Source of the DNA: Propionivibrio dicarboxylicus
Lineage (GTDB): Bacteria > Pseudomonadota > Gammaproteobacteria > Burkholderiales > Rhodocyclaceae
Direction of reading: 5' to 3'
Length of the DNA stretch: 64,000 nucleotides
NCBI RefSeq assembly: GCF_900099695.1
Contig: NZ_FNCY01000017.1
Span: 1-64,000 of the forward strand
A program made the position numbers and the translations under genes. This document shows positions 1 through 8,881 of the stretch, in pieces. The first letter of the stretch is position 1. Each line of letters starts with the position of its first letter. Below the pieces are notes generated by a model. The model saw nothing but the letters and a program-made list of their open reading frames with translations. It was not told the DNA's origin and searched no databases.

Positions 1-488
1 ACCGGCCCGACCGTCTCGCCGAAGGAGAGAAAGACCTCGTCCTGGATGAAGACGTTCTTGACGAAGCCCTGTTCGTCCTTGACCGCCGCGATCAGCGCCA
101 ACCCCGCGAGAATGCCCCGCGTCGCCAGCGTGACAATGAATTCAGGCAGCTCGAAGTAGGTGATGAAGAAGCCGTTCACCCAGCCGATCAGGCAGCCTCC
201 GGCCAGCGCGATCGGAATGTAGATATACGCCGGCAGTTGCGTGTAGGAAATGAAGTTGATGCAGACCATCGAGGTGATGGCCACCACGGCGCCGATCGAC
301 ATGTCGATCCCCGCCGTGATCAGCACCAGCGTGAAACCGATCGCGATGATCCCCGTCAGCGACGCCTCCTGCAACAGCGTCATGATGTTGTCCAGCGTCA
401 GGAACGTGGGCGTGGCTAGGGACAGGAGCGCCGAGATGAGCAGCAGCAACCCGATCAAGATGAGTCGTCGTATGGCACTGACCGACAC
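1..488 (-). CDS. Sugar ABC transporter permease (RbsC family), N-terminal part, cut by window edge
   Basis: Inner-membrane permease subunit of a ribose/galactose-type ABC importer. Only the first 162 codons lie in the window; the gene continues past the left edge. Hydrophobic segments begin near residue 8. The motif ITAGIDMSIGAVVAI near residue 65 corresponds to the GIDLSVG signature of RbsC-type permeases. I chose a GTG start at 488 because GGAGG lies 7 bases upstream and the reading frame stays open to position 1. It follows the binding-protein gene on the same strand, separated by a hairpin, so the two form one operon. The ATPase subunit is not in view and presumably lies further left. The substrate is inferred from context to be a sugar or lactone. 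Confidence 0.85.
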   Translation of the reverse strand, partial: MSVSAIRRLILIGLLLLISALLSLATPTFLTLDNIMTLLQEASLTGIIAIGFTLVLITAGIDMSIGAVVAITSMVCINFISYTQLPAYIYIPIALAGGCLIGWVNGFFITYFELPEFIVTLATRGILAGLALIAAVKDEQGFVKNVFIQDEVFLSFGETVGP

Positions 489-542
489 GATAAAACCTCC
501 GAACGATGCTTGGATTTCTGGGTGATACGAGGAGGGAAAACA

Positions 543-589
543 CTCCGGATGTTGGCAGTGACGGCGCCCGCGGGCGCCGTCATCCGGAG
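543..589 (-). terminator. Intergenic hairpin between binding protein and permease genes
   Basis: A perfect 24-bp palindrome at 559-582 (centre GCGCCCGCGGGCGC) is extended by an outer inverted repeat CTCCGGAT/ATCCGGAG at 543-550 and 582-589. There is no T-run. Hairpins at this place in binding-protein operons usually stabilise the upstream mRNA or lower readthrough into the permease gene; that role is inferred here. Confidence 0.6.
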
Positions 590-596
590 GCAGGTC

Positions 597-1541
597 TTAC
601 CAGCGGTCTTCAGCCTTGATCTGGGCAACCGTCGCCTTGGTCGCAGCGAACGGCGGCACGGTGATGATCTCGGTCTTGCCGCCCTTCTTCTTGGCGCCCG
701 AGAGCAGATCAAGCACATATTGCGCAGCGGTGGCGCCCTGGTTGTAGGCGTTGGTGTAGGCGGTGCCGGTGATCTTGCCTTGCTCGATCAGCGCCAGCGT
801 GCTCTTCTGCCCGTTGAAGCCCCAGATCTGGACCTTCGCCAGGCGACCGGCGGCTTCGGCGGCGATCATGGCGCCTTCGGCCATATTGTCATTGACGGCG
901 AAGACGGCATCCAGCTCCTTATTGACTTGCAGGAAGCTGTTCATGATCTCGATCGCCTTGTCCTTGTTCCAGGCCGCGTTCTGGGCGCCGACGATCTTGA
1001 TGCCGGGATAGTTCTTGGCCATCGCGTTGCGGAAACCCTTCTCGCGCTCGACGCCGGCCTGCGCACCCGGAGGCGATTGCAGGATGGCGACATTGCCCTT
1101 GCCACCGAGCGCCTTGCCGATGCTTTCGCCGACCATGGCGCCGGCACCTTCGTCGTCCATCGTCACGCAGGCAGCGTGCGGCAGCATCGTGTCGGTATTC
1201 AGCGTGATGACGTGAATGCCCTTGCCTTCGGCCTTCTTGACGCTGGCCGTCAGCGCGGCGGCATCGATCGGTTGCAAAATGATCGCGTTGTAACCCTGGT
1301 TGATGAAGTCGTCCATCATTGTCACCTGAATCTCGGCCTTCATCTGCGCGTCAAGCGACTGCAGACTGACATTCGGCTGATTTTTCACGGTCCGCTCGAT
1401 GCCCGCCTTCCAGGCTTGCGTCAGCGCCTGACCAACCGTGCTTGGCAGATAACCGATCTTGTAGCTCGTCTGTGCCTGCGCCGCGCCACCCGCCGTCACG
1501 AACAAGGCGGTCAAGATTGCCATCCATTTTGCTTTTGCCAT
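597..1541 (-). CDS. Sugar ABC transporter periplasmic substrate-binding protein (RbsB-like)
   Basis: 314-residue type I periplasmic binding protein that delivers a sugar-like ligand to the neighbouring permease. The N-terminus is a signal peptide: basic MAKAKWM, a hydrophobic core, and a probable cleavage after AQA near residue 24. The mature protein starts with YKIGYLPSTVGQ, a typical first strand of the RbsB/LsrB fold, and contains the family segment NQGYNAIILQPIDAAAL. The ATG at 1541 is chosen over an upstream GTG because AGGAGAGG precedes it and it places the signal peptide at the N-terminus. It is divergent from the ulaE/ulaF-like genes, with operator-like palindromes in the shared gap. 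The ligand is unknown; ascorbate or a related lactone or acid is a context-based guess. Confidence 0.9.
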   Translation of the reverse strand: MAKAKWMAILTALFVTAGGAAQAQTSYKIGYLPSTVGQALTQAWKAGIERTVKNQPNVSLQSLDAQMKAEIQVTMMDDFINQGYNAIILQPIDAAALTASVKKAEGKGIHVITLNTDTMLPHAACVTMDDEGAGAMVGESIGKALGGKGNVAILQSPPGAQAGVEREKGFRNAMAKNYPGIKIVGAQNAAWNKDKAIEIMNSFLQVNKELDAVFAVNDNMAEGAMIAAEAAGRLAKVQIWGFNGQKSTLALIEQGKITGTAYTNAYNQGATAAQYVLDLLSGAKKKGGKTEIITVPPFAATKATVAQIKAEDRW

Positions 1542-1580
1542 GTTGCCTCTCCTGATTGTTTGCCGATTAAGAACCACAAC

Positions 1581-1593
1581 GATCATTATGATC
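1581..1593. promoter_or_regulatory. Operator-like palindrome GATCATTATGATC
   Basis: Perfect 6-bp inverted repeat (GATCAT, 1-nt spacer, ATGATC) 40 bases upstream of the binding-protein gene. A close relative is found at 1759-1771 in the same gap, and others lie at 13385-13402 and 14554-14576. I infer a binding site for the DeoR-type repressor encoded at 11011-11811. Confidence 0.5.
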
Positions 1594-1758
1594 ACTTATG
1601 GAACCATTCTATAGTCAACGTGTCGCCTTTTGCAAGAAATATTTGATGAAATAATTTCCTTTAAAAATCATTTGATTGCAGACACAATTCGCCAGCCCTA
1701 CGGCATAAGCACACATCAAGCCCGACGCGGCAAACGACGCAAAACTTCTCTTTTTAAC

Positions 1759-1771
1759 CATCATAACGATC
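1759..1771 (-). promoter_or_regulatory. Operator-like site GATCGTTATGATG (read on the minus strand)
   Basis: On the minus strand this matches 12 of 13 positions of the pattern GATCRTTWTGATC that describes the site at 1581-1593 and the one at 13385-13397. It lies about 80 bases upstream of the UlaE-like start. It is probably a second DeoR repressor site in the divergent promoter region. Confidence 0.45.
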
Positions 1772-1849
1772 ACTTTGCGCTTTTCGCAGTTTACAATTGA
1801 CCAAAAAACCACGTACACTCCCACCCCACCCCGTATCGAAAGGCGGCCC

Positions 1850-2704
1850 ATGGACAATCCGGTCGGTATTTACGAAAAAGCCCTTCCCAAACACTTGAGC
1901 TGGTCCGAGCGCTTTGCTGCGGCAAGGAACGCCGGTTACGACTTTCTCGAACTCTCGGTCGATGAGACGCCCGAACGCATGGCGCGCCTCGACTGGTCGC
2001 TCGCCGAGCGGCTCGATTTCTTCCGCCAATCGCGCGAGGCCGGCATCCCGGTGCCAAGCATGTGCCTCTCGGGCCATCGCAAGATCCCCTTCGGCAGCGC
2101 CGACCCGGCGATCCGCAAACAGGCCGCCGACTTCATGGAAAAAGCGATCCGCTTCGCCTGCGACACAGGCATCCGCGTCATCCAGTTGGCCGGCTACGAT
2201 GTTTACTATGAGCCGAGCACGCGCGCATCGCGCGAACGCTATATCGAAGGCATGGAAAAGGCGCTCGAGGTCGCGGCGCAGCATCAGGTCATGCTCGGCC
2301 TCGAAATCATGGACACGCCGTTCCAGAACTCGATCACCCGCTATCTGAAGCTCAAGGAGCGCCTGCCCTCGCCATGGTTCAAGGTCTATCCCGACCTCGG
2401 CAACCTGACCGCCTGGGGCAACGACGTCGCCCACGAACTTGAAATCGGCATCGACCACATCGTCGGCGTGCACGTCAAGGAAACGAAGGCCGTCGGCCCC
2501 GACTTCCCCGGTGCCTTCCGCGACATTCCCTTCGGCGAGGGCTGCGTCGACTTCGTGCATTGTTTCCAGACATTGAAGTCGCTGCGCTATGCCGGCCCGT
2601 TCCTGATCGAAATGTGGACCGAGAAAGCCGCCGACCCGCTCGCCGAAATCGCCAAGGCCCGCCAGTGGGTCGGCGAACGTCTCACTCAAGGAGGATATGA
2701 ATAA
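1850..2704 (+). CDS. ulaE: L-ribulose/L-xylulose-5-phosphate 3-epimerase, UlaE/SgbU family
   Basis: Cytoplasmic TIM-barrel epimerase that would interconvert L-xylulose 5-phosphate and L-ribulose 5-phosphate. The 284-residue length equals E. coli UlaE. The metal-ligand segments of the family can be picked out: [10 protein letters not shown] (Glu), [12 protein letters not shown] (Asp), [10 protein letters not shown] (His) and FLIEMWTE (Glu). The start [13 protein letters not shown] aligns with the family N-terminus and has AAAGG upstream; the longer open frame from 1775 is rejected. It overlaps the next gene by one base (TAATG), so the two are translationally coupled. Together with the ulaF- and ulaG-like genes it points to ascorbate-type or L-xylulose catabolism. 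Confidence 0.88.
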   Translation: MDNPVGIYEKALPKHLSWSERFAAARNAGYDFLELSVDETPERMARLDWSLAERLDFFRQSREAGIPVPSMCLSGHRKIPFGSADPAIRKQAADFMEKAIRFACDTGIRVIQLAGYDVYYEPSTRASRERYIEGMEKALEVAAQHQVMLGLEIMDTPFQNSITRYLKLKERLPSPWFKVYPDLGNLTAWGNDVAHELEIGIDHIVGVHVKETKAVGPDFPGAFRDIPFGEGCVDFVHCFQTLKSLRYAGPFLIEMWTEKAADPLAEIAKARQWVGERLTQGGYE

Positions 2705-3408
2705 TGCTTGAACAACTGAAACAGGAAGTGCTCGAGGCCAACCTCGACCTGCCCAAGCTCGGCCTCGTCGACTTCACCTGGGGCAATGTCAGCGGCAAGG
2801 ACGCCGATACCGGCGCCATCGTCATCAAGCCAAGCGGCGTTCCCTACGAGACGATGAAGGTCGAGGACATGGTCGTCGTCGACCGCGACGGCAAGCGCAT
2901 CGAAGGCACGCTCAACCCCTCCTCCGACCTCGCTACCCACGTCGAGTTGTATCGCCATTTCCCGACACTCGGCGGCATCGTGCACACGCACTCGACCTGG
3001 GCGACCGTCTGGGCACAAGCCTGCCGTGGCATCCCGGCCTTCGGCACGACCCACGCCGACTATTTCTACGGCGAAATCCCCTGCACTGCGGTGCTCACCG
3101 AAGCCGAGGTCAAGGAACACTACGAAGCGCAGACCGGCATCGCCATCGTCGAACGGTTCAAGGCCGGCAAGCTCGATCCCAAGGACGTGCCGGCCGTGCT
3201 CGTCGCCAATCACGGCCCCTTCGCCTGGGGCAAGACCGCGCACGACGCCGTGCATAATGCCGCCGTGCTCGAACTGACGGCGCGCATGGCGCTGCTCAGC
3301 CTGCAGCTGGCGCCGAACCTGCCGCCGATGCCGCAATACCTGCTCGACAAGCACTACCTGCGCAAGCACGGCCCCGGCGCCTACTACGGGCAAAGCGGCG
3401 GTAAATAA
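2704..3408 (+). CDS. ulaF: L-ribulose-5-phosphate 4-epimerase, UlaF/AraD family
   Basis: Class II aldolase-like zinc enzyme converting L-ribulose 5-phosphate to D-xylulose 5-phosphate, which enters the pentose phosphate pathway. 234 residues against about 228-231 in the family. Zinc ligands are visible in [10 protein letters not shown] (two His) and ANHGPFAWG (third His). THADYF carries the catalytic Asp, and a C-terminal tyrosine pair sits in GAYYGQ. A strong AAGGAGGA site lies inside the end of the upstream gene. It is the second gene of a two-gene operon, ended by the hairpin at 3416-3453. UlaF, AraD and SgbE cannot be separated from sequence alone; context favours UlaF. Confidence 0.88.
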   Translation: MLEQLKQEVLEANLDLPKLGLVDFTWGNVSGKDADTGAIVIKPSGVPYETMKVEDMVVVDRDGKRIEGTLNPSSDLATHVELYRHFPTLGGIVHTHSTWATVWAQACRGIPAFGTTHADYFYGEIPCTAVLTEAEVKEHYEAQTGIAIVERFKAGKLDPKDVPAVLVANHGPFAWGKTAHDAVHNAAVLELTARMALLSLQLAPNLPPMPQYLLDKHYLRKHGPGAYYGQSGGK

Positions 3409-3415
3409 GACGCAG

Positions 3416-3453
3416 CGGCGGCATCGCCGCCCCCGATCCCGGCGATGCCGCCG
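3416..3453. terminator. Hairpin between convergent genes
   Basis: Perfect 14-bp stem CGGCGGCATCGCCG/CGGCGATGCCGCCG with a 10-nt loop, lying between the stops of the UlaF-like gene (+) and the P-loop protein gene (-). No U-tract is evident on either side. It probably acts as a bidirectional terminator or mRNA end stabiliser. Confidence 0.55.
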
Positions 3454-3456
3454 GGA

Positions 3457-4380
3457 TCAGCCGACGATCTTCAGGATGCGGTCGAAACCCGTTTCCTGCT
3501 GCGCTTCACCGACCATACCGACCAGCAGGTACTCCTGGTCGATCGGATTGAAGCGAAACTCGGGCAATAACCGGAACGACTCGATCAGCCCCGTCGACGG
3601 CACGTGCGTGCGCACACCGGTGCATTCGATGACCTCGTCGCCGATGCGGATGTGATCCTCGTCGGCCGGCGTGATCGGCAGATCGCGGGCGATGTATTCG
3701 GCGACATCGGCCTCCAGCTTCTTGAAATCGATTTCCGGCGGATGCGTGAAGCCGATGACAAAGCCATGCTTGACGTCGGAGTGCAGCCCGGGAATCGGGA
3801 TACCGTAATCGCGCGACAGGATCATGCTGGTGATGTCCTCGGCCGAGTGCGCCATCTTGCGGTACTTGACGGTGCGATAGACGATCTCCTTGATCGCCGC
3901 CGGATCGGGACCGAAAACATTGGGCCGCGCGACAACGACCTCCTCGCCGATGCCGAGGATGATCTGGGCGTTGAAATTGAGGTGCGGATAGAGCAGGTCG
4001 AAATGCTCGACGATGACGCGACGACGATGGCGGATCGCCTCGGTCACCACCTCGGCGATTTCCCAGAGCTGGTGGAAAGCCTGCTCGTAACGCACGTCGA
4101 TGTGATAGGTGTGCGGCCCGAAACGGTCCGACTCGTTGAAGTCGAAGATCGGCGCCGTGCGCAGGTTGATGCCCTCGTCATCATTGGTGAGTTCGAGGCC
4201 GGGAAACAGGCCGCGAATCAGCGTCGACTTGCCGGCCCCCTCGGCGCCGATGATGCCGACCAGGAGATCGGTCGGAAACAGATGGCGCTCGGCGATGTCC
4301 CGCCCCAGCCGGTACAGGCGCAAACGCCCCCGCGGCGCGTAATAGACCGCGTAGATCAGGGTTTCGTGCATCACCACCAT
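3457..4380 (-). CDS. P-loop protein of the methylaspartate cluster (possible alanyl-tRNA-synthetase additional-domain family)
   Basis: About 307 residues, of unknown function. A Walker A motif GAEGAGKST lies near residue 46, so nucleotide binding is likely. The C-terminal half (EVIECTGVRTHVPSTGL and following) has no obvious NTPase motif; from memory, databases place similar proteins under 'alanine-tRNA synthetase second additional domain', which I cannot verify here. Two ATGs compete: 4386 has its AAGG only a few bases away, while 4380 has AAGGAAG at better spacing, so 4380 is preferred. It lies downstream of the DUF4387 gene on the same strand after a gap of about 100 bases and probably ends the glutamate fermentation operon. 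A role as chaperone or activator of the enzymes upstream is only a guess. Confidence 0.7.
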   Translation of the reverse strand: MVVMHETLIYAVYYAPRGRLRLYRLGRDIAERHLFPTDLLVGIIGAEGAGKSTLIRGLFPGLELTNDDEGINLRTAPIFDFNESDRFGPHTYHIDVRYEQAFHQLWEIAEVVTEAIRHRRRVIVEHFDLLYPHLNFNAQIILGIGEEVVVARPNVFGPDPAAIKEIVYRTVKYRKMAHSAEDITSMILSRDYGIPIPGLHSDVKHGFVIGFTHPPEIDFKKLEADVAEYIARDLPITPADEDHIRIGDEVIECTGVRTHVPSTGLIESFRLLPEFRFNPIDQEYLLVGMVGEAQQETGFDRILKIVG

Positions 4381-4482
4381 GGCCATCTTCCTTCTCTCGG
4401 AAATGCGTCAGCGGACCGAATCATGCCATGACAGCAGGGCACCCGAAACAAAGGGCACCCCGCCTCACAGCCCTCCTCGAAA

Positions 4483-4797
4483 TTAGAGATCGAAGGTCAT
4501 GCCAAGCAAGGGCGCGTGCTGCTGCGCGCCATACACGTCGGAATCGCCGGGCGCGCCCGAAACGATGCGGCGCGGCATGACGACCTTGACGGCATTGGCC
4601 GGTTCGAACCAGACGATGTTGCGGATCTCGTCGAGTCCGACGCCATAGGCCTTTGCGACGCGCTCCGGCGAAAACTGACCGCTGGCGCGCAGCGCGTCGA
4701 ACAGCGCGCGATCCTTGAGCATGACGTCGAGCACGAGTTCATAAGGCCCGGAGTTCTTGGAGCGAACGACGCGGGCGATGTCGAGAATATTTTTCAT
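4483..4797 (-). CDS. DUF4387 family protein
   Basis: Small cytoplasmic protein of 104 residues, with the family-like run MKNILDIARVVRSKNSGPYE at the N-terminus and IVWFEPANAVKVVMPRR in the middle. The ATG at 4797 is chosen because AAGGATAAGCTC precedes it; an upstream in-frame start at 4830 would overlap the AtuA-like gene by 8 bases. The partner immediately upstream is the AtuA/DUF1446 protein, and in acyclic-terpene-type clusters these two families are usually encoded together, sometimes fused. Function is unknown. Its position in the glutamate mutase/methylaspartate operon suggests a subunit acting on mesaconate, citramalate or a CoA derivative. Confidence 0.8.
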   Translation of the reverse strand: MKNILDIARVVRSKNSGPYELVLDVMLKDRALFDALRASGQFSPERVAKAYGVGLDEIRNIVWFEPANAVKVVMPRRIVSGAPGDSDVYGAQQHAPLLGMTFDL

Positions 4798-4822
4798 GAG
4801 CTTATCCTTGTCTCCAACGGGC

Positions 4823-6175
4823 TCAGCCAACCTGTTCCATGCGGAACGGGAACGCCGTCGCCGGGTCGATCGGCATCAGGTGGTAAAGGGCGAATTCGTA
4901 GACGGTGCCAGCCTGCACATCCGACGGCGAGAACGGGAAGGCGAGATTGCCGGCGGTGGCGACGCGACCCGGATAGCCATAGTGCAGAAGCGTCGAGCGC
5001 GTCAGCGAACAGACCGTATTGGCCTGCTCCTGCGTGTCGGCGAGCACTTCGATGACGATGCCAAGCTCATGCGCCGTCGCACCCTTCAGCGGCTCCAGTC
5101 CCCCCATGACACCGTTCTTGCCGTAGATATGGAAGAACACCTGCGCCTTGGCCTCGTTGCCGAGGATGACACCGACGCGCGCCTTGACTGCATCGATGAT
5201 CGAATCGATCGTCGAGATCATGATCGGATCGCGCGTGCCGGCGATCGAGATCGTGCGGAAGCCGACCGGCGCCGAGCCTTCGAGCTTGACCTTGTACGGA
5301 GTATGCACATGCTTCGAGCCGCGCACTTCGACAGTGCCGTCACCGAGTTCGGTGAAGGTGCACTCGGTCAGGTCGAGGATACCGCCCGGTCCGGGCAGGT
5401 GATAAGGATCGGACTTCTCGTAGAGCGTGTGCGCCGCTGCCGATTCGGCGGTGAACTTGCGGTCGTCGGAAAGCGCTTTCAGCACAAAGGAATCCTCGCG
5501 CAGGATGCCCATCGCACAGTCCGAACCCGAACCGGGCGAAGCGGCGATGGCGGCGCATTCGAGGATCTTGCCGCAGTGCAGCGCCAGGCCTTCGTCATAG
5601 CCCTTCATGATCGGCAGCGCCGCGAAACAAGCCGGGTCGTAACCGCGACCGGCGAGCACCACCTGCGCACCGGCTTCGAGCGCACGGATGAAGGGCTCGA
5701 CGCCGGCCTGGGCGACGATGTAGGGGCTGGCATCGATGGCTTCATGCGTCAGCGGCGGCACCAGGTCGAGCGGCTCGATGTCACCGGCATCGAGCGCGGC
5801 ATGGATCGTCGCCTTGTCGACGTCGGTCGGGATCACCGCCATCTTGAAGCTCAGCTTTTCTTCCTTGGCGATTTCGAGAATGATCTCGCGGCACCATTCG
5901 AGGTGCGGCGCCGCGCCCGAACCGCCGGCCGTGCCGACGACGACCGGGATGCCGGCTTTGACGCCGTGCGTGATCATGTAGCGCAGGTCGCGTTTGACAC
6001 CGGTGCGATCGGTGAAGGCCTTGCCGGCGCCGAGATAGTACGGGCCGGGATCGGTCGAGCCGCCGTCGACGGCGATGAGGTCGGGCTTTTCGGCCATGCC
6101 GCGCAGGAAGCTGGCTTCCGGGAAGCCATAGCCAAGGATTGCGGTCGGGGAAAGAATCTTGAATTCAGGTTTCAT
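4823..6175 (-). CDS. AtuA-like (DUF1446) protein of the methylaspartate operon
   Basis: 450-residue cytoplasmic protein of the acyclic terpene utilisation AtuA family. Family-like blocks include ILGYGFPEASF and LIAVDGGSTDPGPYYLG at the N-terminus and VVLAGRGYDPACFAALP near residue 220. No biochemical reaction is firmly established for the family. It starts 2 bases before the stop of methylaspartate ammonia-lyase and is followed after 25 bases by its DUF4387 partner. The operon makes mesaconate but has no recognisable mesaconase (fumarase-like or aconitase-like), so this pair is a candidate for the hydration step or the one after it. That is inference. Confidence 0.85.
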   Translation of the reverse strand: MKPEFKILSPTAILGYGFPEASFLRGMAEKPDLIAVDGGSTDPGPYYLGAGKAFTDRTGVKRDLRYMITHGVKAGIPVVVGTAGGSGAAPHLEWCREIILEIAKEEKLSFKMAVIPTDVDKATIHAALDAGDIEPLDLVPPLTHEAIDASPYIVAQAGVEPFIRALEAGAQVVLAGRGYDPACFAALPIMKGYDEGLALHCGKILECAAIAASPGSGSDCAMGILREDSFVLKALSDDRKFTAESAAAHTLYEKSDPYHLPGPGGILDLTECTFTELGDGTVEVRGSKHVHTPYKVKLEGSAPVGFRTISIAGTRDPIMISTIDSIIDAVKARVGVILGNEAKAQVFFHIYGKNGVMGGLEPLKGATAHELGIVIEVLADTQEQANTVCSLTRSTLLHYGYPGRVATAGNLAFPFSPSDVQAGTVYEFALYHLMPIDPATAFPFRMEQVG

Positions 6176-6177
6176 GC

Positions 6178-7422
6178 TTAGCTTCTCCGTGCTTTAAGCA
6201 GCGCCAGCGTGCGATGCATTTCGTTATAGACGATGTTCATTCCTTCATCGAAGCCCATGCCGGGCTTGACCAGCATGCGCATCGGCCGCGCCGCGAGGGC
6301 AAGGTGCACACAGGCGCGGGCCGAGACGTCGGTTTCGTTGCAGGTACCGCCCTGATAGGCTTCCATGCCATTGGCGTTACAGTAGAGCACCGACTCGACG
6401 ATGTTGTGGATGCCGCCGAGGTCGGGCGTCTTGATCTGCGCCATGTGGCAGCACTGCGCGTCGGTGAACTCGACGATGTCCTCGTAGGTGTTGCACCATT
6501 CGTCGGCGACGATCTTGACGTTCGAACCGAGTTGTTTGAGGCGCCGTGTGATTTTGCCCAGTTCCTCGATCTGCGCGTCCTTGCTGCCGGCATCGACCGG
6601 GCCTTCGATGTAGAGGTCGAGCGGGCCGGCGGCCTTTTCGAGGCCGGCGACATACTCGGCGACGCGTGCGGCGTCCTGGTCGAAGATCAGGCCGATCGTG
6701 CCATAGACGTCGATATGCAAGGAGGGTCTGTAGTCCGGCCGCGTGCGCAGCTTCTCGACGCGGGCGACGAGCCAGCGGATGTATTCCTCGAGCTTCTCGC
6801 CCTTGTATCCGAGCTTGTCGGGCACATTGTTGATCAGCCCGTGCGGCAGCGCATCGACGCCCTTGAGCAGCATCTTGTCGACGGCGGCATAGCGGTCGTC
6901 GCCGCTCTGGCCGAACAGCGGCACCGGTGCAGCGACGAAAGGCAGTTGGTATTCATCGAGAATGACCTCGGCCTTGGTGATGCTGCGCGCTTGCGCCGTC
7001 GCGTCGAGCAAGGCCTGCGTCAGGCCGTAGCGGATCGCCGTATGCAGGCGCTTGCCGTCGATCTCGAGCGCGTCGAAATAGCGCGCATTGGGCAGGAAAG
7101 TCGCCACCGAACGTCCTTCGAGCAGCGGCTTGATATGCTTTTCGAGAAATGGCACGAAGTTCGCGCCAAGGAACAGCGGATCGCGGCCGCCAGCGCCCGA
7201 GTACTGCACCGCCGCGCAATCGCCGACGGCGACCGTGCCGTTGTCGAGCACGAGCAGCACCGAGACGCATTCGCCGGCCTGGCGGATGTCGCGGAAGCCG
7301 TCGGTGACGGCCTTGCCGAGATAGACGAAGCCGTCCTGCCCGGCGCCGTTCTTGATCGCCTTCTGGTCGTCGAAATAGAAAGAGGAATAGCCCGATACGA
7401 ACAGGGCCTGGGTAATTTTCAT
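6178..7422 (-). CDS. mal: Methylaspartate ammonia-lyase
   Basis: Deaminates (2S,3S)-3-methylaspartate to mesaconate, the second committed step of glutamate fermentation by the methylaspartate route. 414 residues, matching the roughly 413-residue clostridial enzyme. It belongs to the enolase superfamily: LYIEGPVDAGSKDAQ and KIVADEWCNTYEDI carry acidic metal ligands, and MAQIKTPDLGGIHNI carries the catalytic lysine region. The start MKITQALFVSGYSSFYF matches the family N-terminus; the much longer open frame up to 7995 is a shadow of glmE. The ATG overlaps the glmE stop by 4 bases (ATGA), so the genes are coupled. Confidence 0.95.
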   Translation of the reverse strand: MKITQALFVSGYSSFYFDDQKAIKNGAGQDGFVYLGKAVTDGFRDIRQAGECVSVLLVLDNGTVAVGDCAAVQYSGAGGRDPLFLGANFVPFLEKHIKPLLEGRSVATFLPNARYFDALEIDGKRLHTAIRYGLTQALLDATAQARSITKAEVILDEYQLPFVAAPVPLFGQSGDDRYAAVDKMLLKGVDALPHGLINNVPDKLGYKGEKLEEYIRWLVARVEKLRTRPDYRPSLHIDVYGTIGLIFDQDAARVAEYVAGLEKAAGPLDLYIEGPVDAGSKDAQIEELGKITRRLKQLGSNVKIVADEWCNTYEDIVEFTDAQCCHMAQIKTPDLGGIHNIVESVLYCNANGMEAYQGGTCNETDVSARACVHLALAARPMRMLVKPGMGFDEGMNIVYNEMHRTLALLKARRS

Positions 7423-8864
7423 CGCGGTCTCCCGATCAGTTTGCTCTTGGATATGGCATAGATGTCGTCCACCACCATCTGGAAGACGGGCGCACGGTTT
7501 TCCGCCTTGGCGCGCTCGGCGATCTTCTCCTTGTGGTAGGCAAGGACGTCGTCCGGCAGCGGCACGCGACCGACTTCGAAGATACGCACGGCGCCCTCGT
7601 TGTCGCGCACCGGCATCAGCTTGCCGGCATTGCAGGTGGCGGGTGCGAAGGGCACGTCGAGCACGCCGGCCTCGAAGGCGCGCACGGCGCCGACGGCAAC
7701 GTCGCCGTTGCCGAGTTCGAAGACCTTGGCCATCACCGCACGCACTTCGCGCTTGATCAGCTCGACTTCGAGATCGACCACCGGACTCGCCGGGAAGACC
7801 TGTTCGCGCACCATGTTGAGCAGTTGCGTCGTCGCATCGAGGCCCTGCTTGTTGGCTTCCTTGGTCGGGATGCCGGAAGCTTCGTGCGGCGTCTTGACGA
7901 TCACTTTGGTCGCGCCCGAGAGCGCCGCCATAGCGCTGCCCCAGGCGATCACCGAGAAGGCCATCGCCTCGTTCTCGGGGAAACCGCCCATCCATTGGTG
8001 GAAGACCGTCGATAACGCATAGTCCTCATAGCCGGCGGCGCGGAAGAACTCGTGCCCGAGTTCGCGCAGCGAGCGGATCGCGGCGATGTCCTGAACGATA
8101 TTGCCGGCCTGTCCGTATCCCAGCGTAATACACTTGCAGCCCTGTTCAAGTGCCAGCAGGCCCTCGATGATGGCGACGCAGTGCGAGACGAAGGGCGGCA
8201 CCAGCGTGCCCGAGAGCGGCCCGAAGGGTTCGCGGTTGATGCGCACACCACGCTCCTCGTACAGGCCGACGAGGCGGTCGCAGTACTGCCAGTGACGGAT
8301 CGAACGCTCGAGCGGCACCTTCTTGGCATAAGGAATGTTGTACGAGATGCCGCCGCCCTCGTAGGCGGTGAAACCGGCTGCCAGCGTGATCTCGCCGAGC
8401 AGGCGGGCATCCGGTGTGCCGTGGCGCACCTGCACCGGTTTCTTCAGCGCCTCGACGACGCGACGGCACTCGGCCAGGCCATGATTGACTGCCGGAAAGC
8501 CGTTGAGCAGCGAGGTTCCCGCCGCAAGCGAACGGGCGACGCCCTCGGCGGCCTTTTCGTAATGATTGAGACGCGTGTAGGCGTCGATCGTCGACGGCAG
8601 CAGGTCGCAGGAGGGCTCGAGGAACTGCAGCAGCTTGATATGCTCATCGACCAGCGCCACACCGGCGCGCGGCTGGCACAGCGTCTTGCCCTCGCGCTCG
8701 GCCTTGGCCAACGCACTGGAGAAGCGCTTGCTCTCGGGCAGCGCCAATTGGTAGCGGACGCCGTCCTCGAAGTCGACGCCCTGGCCGGTCGGCCAGGTGC
8801 GCATGACTTCTTCGCGTTCGGCCTGGAACGCTTCCATTGTCATTTTTTCGCTTTTCAATTTCAT
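7419..8864 (-). CDS. glmE: Methylaspartate (glutamate) mutase, epsilon subunit
   Basis: Large TIM-barrel subunit of adenosylcobalamin-dependent glutamate mutase, which rearranges L-glutamate to (2S,3S)-3-methylaspartate with the sigma subunit. 481 residues, close to the clostridial 483-485. Family segments visible include RHGTPDARLLGEIT, YEGGGISYNIPYAK and GSAMAALSGATKVIVKT. It lies 17 bases downstream of glmL and overlaps mal by 4 bases. The full length and continuous conservation argue for a functional enzyme. Confidence 0.96.
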   Translation of the reverse strand: MKLKSEKMTMEAFQAEREEVMRTWPTGQGVDFEDGVRYQLALPESKRFSSALAKAEREGKTLCQPRAGVALVDEHIKLLQFLEPSCDLLPSTIDAYTRLNHYEKAAEGVARSLAAGTSLLNGFPAVNHGLAECRRVVEALKKPVQVRHGTPDARLLGEITLAAGFTAYEGGGISYNIPYAKKVPLERSIRHWQYCDRLVGLYEERGVRINREPFGPLSGTLVPPFVSHCVAIIEGLLALEQGCKCITLGYGQAGNIVQDIAAIRSLRELGHEFFRAAGYEDYALSTVFHQWMGGFPENEAMAFSVIAWGSAMAALSGATKVIVKTPHEASGIPTKEANKQGLDATTQLLNMVREQVFPASPVVDLEVELIKREVRAVMAKVFELGNGDVAVGAVRAFEAGVLDVPFAPATCNAGKLMPVRDNEGAVRIFEVGRVPLPDDVLAYHKEKIAERAKAENRAPVFQMVVDDIYAISKSKLIGRPR

Positions 8865-8881
8865 TCAACAGACTCCTAAAG

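Noticed and set aside
142-543. 133-codon minus-strand open frame at the left edge
   Set aside because: It is a different frame of the real ABC permease (GTG start at 488), which has membrane segments and a family motif.
6178-7995. 605-codon frame for methylaspartate ammonia-lyase
   Set aside because: The first 190 codons are the shadow of glmE; the family start is the ATG at 7422, coupled to the glmE stop.
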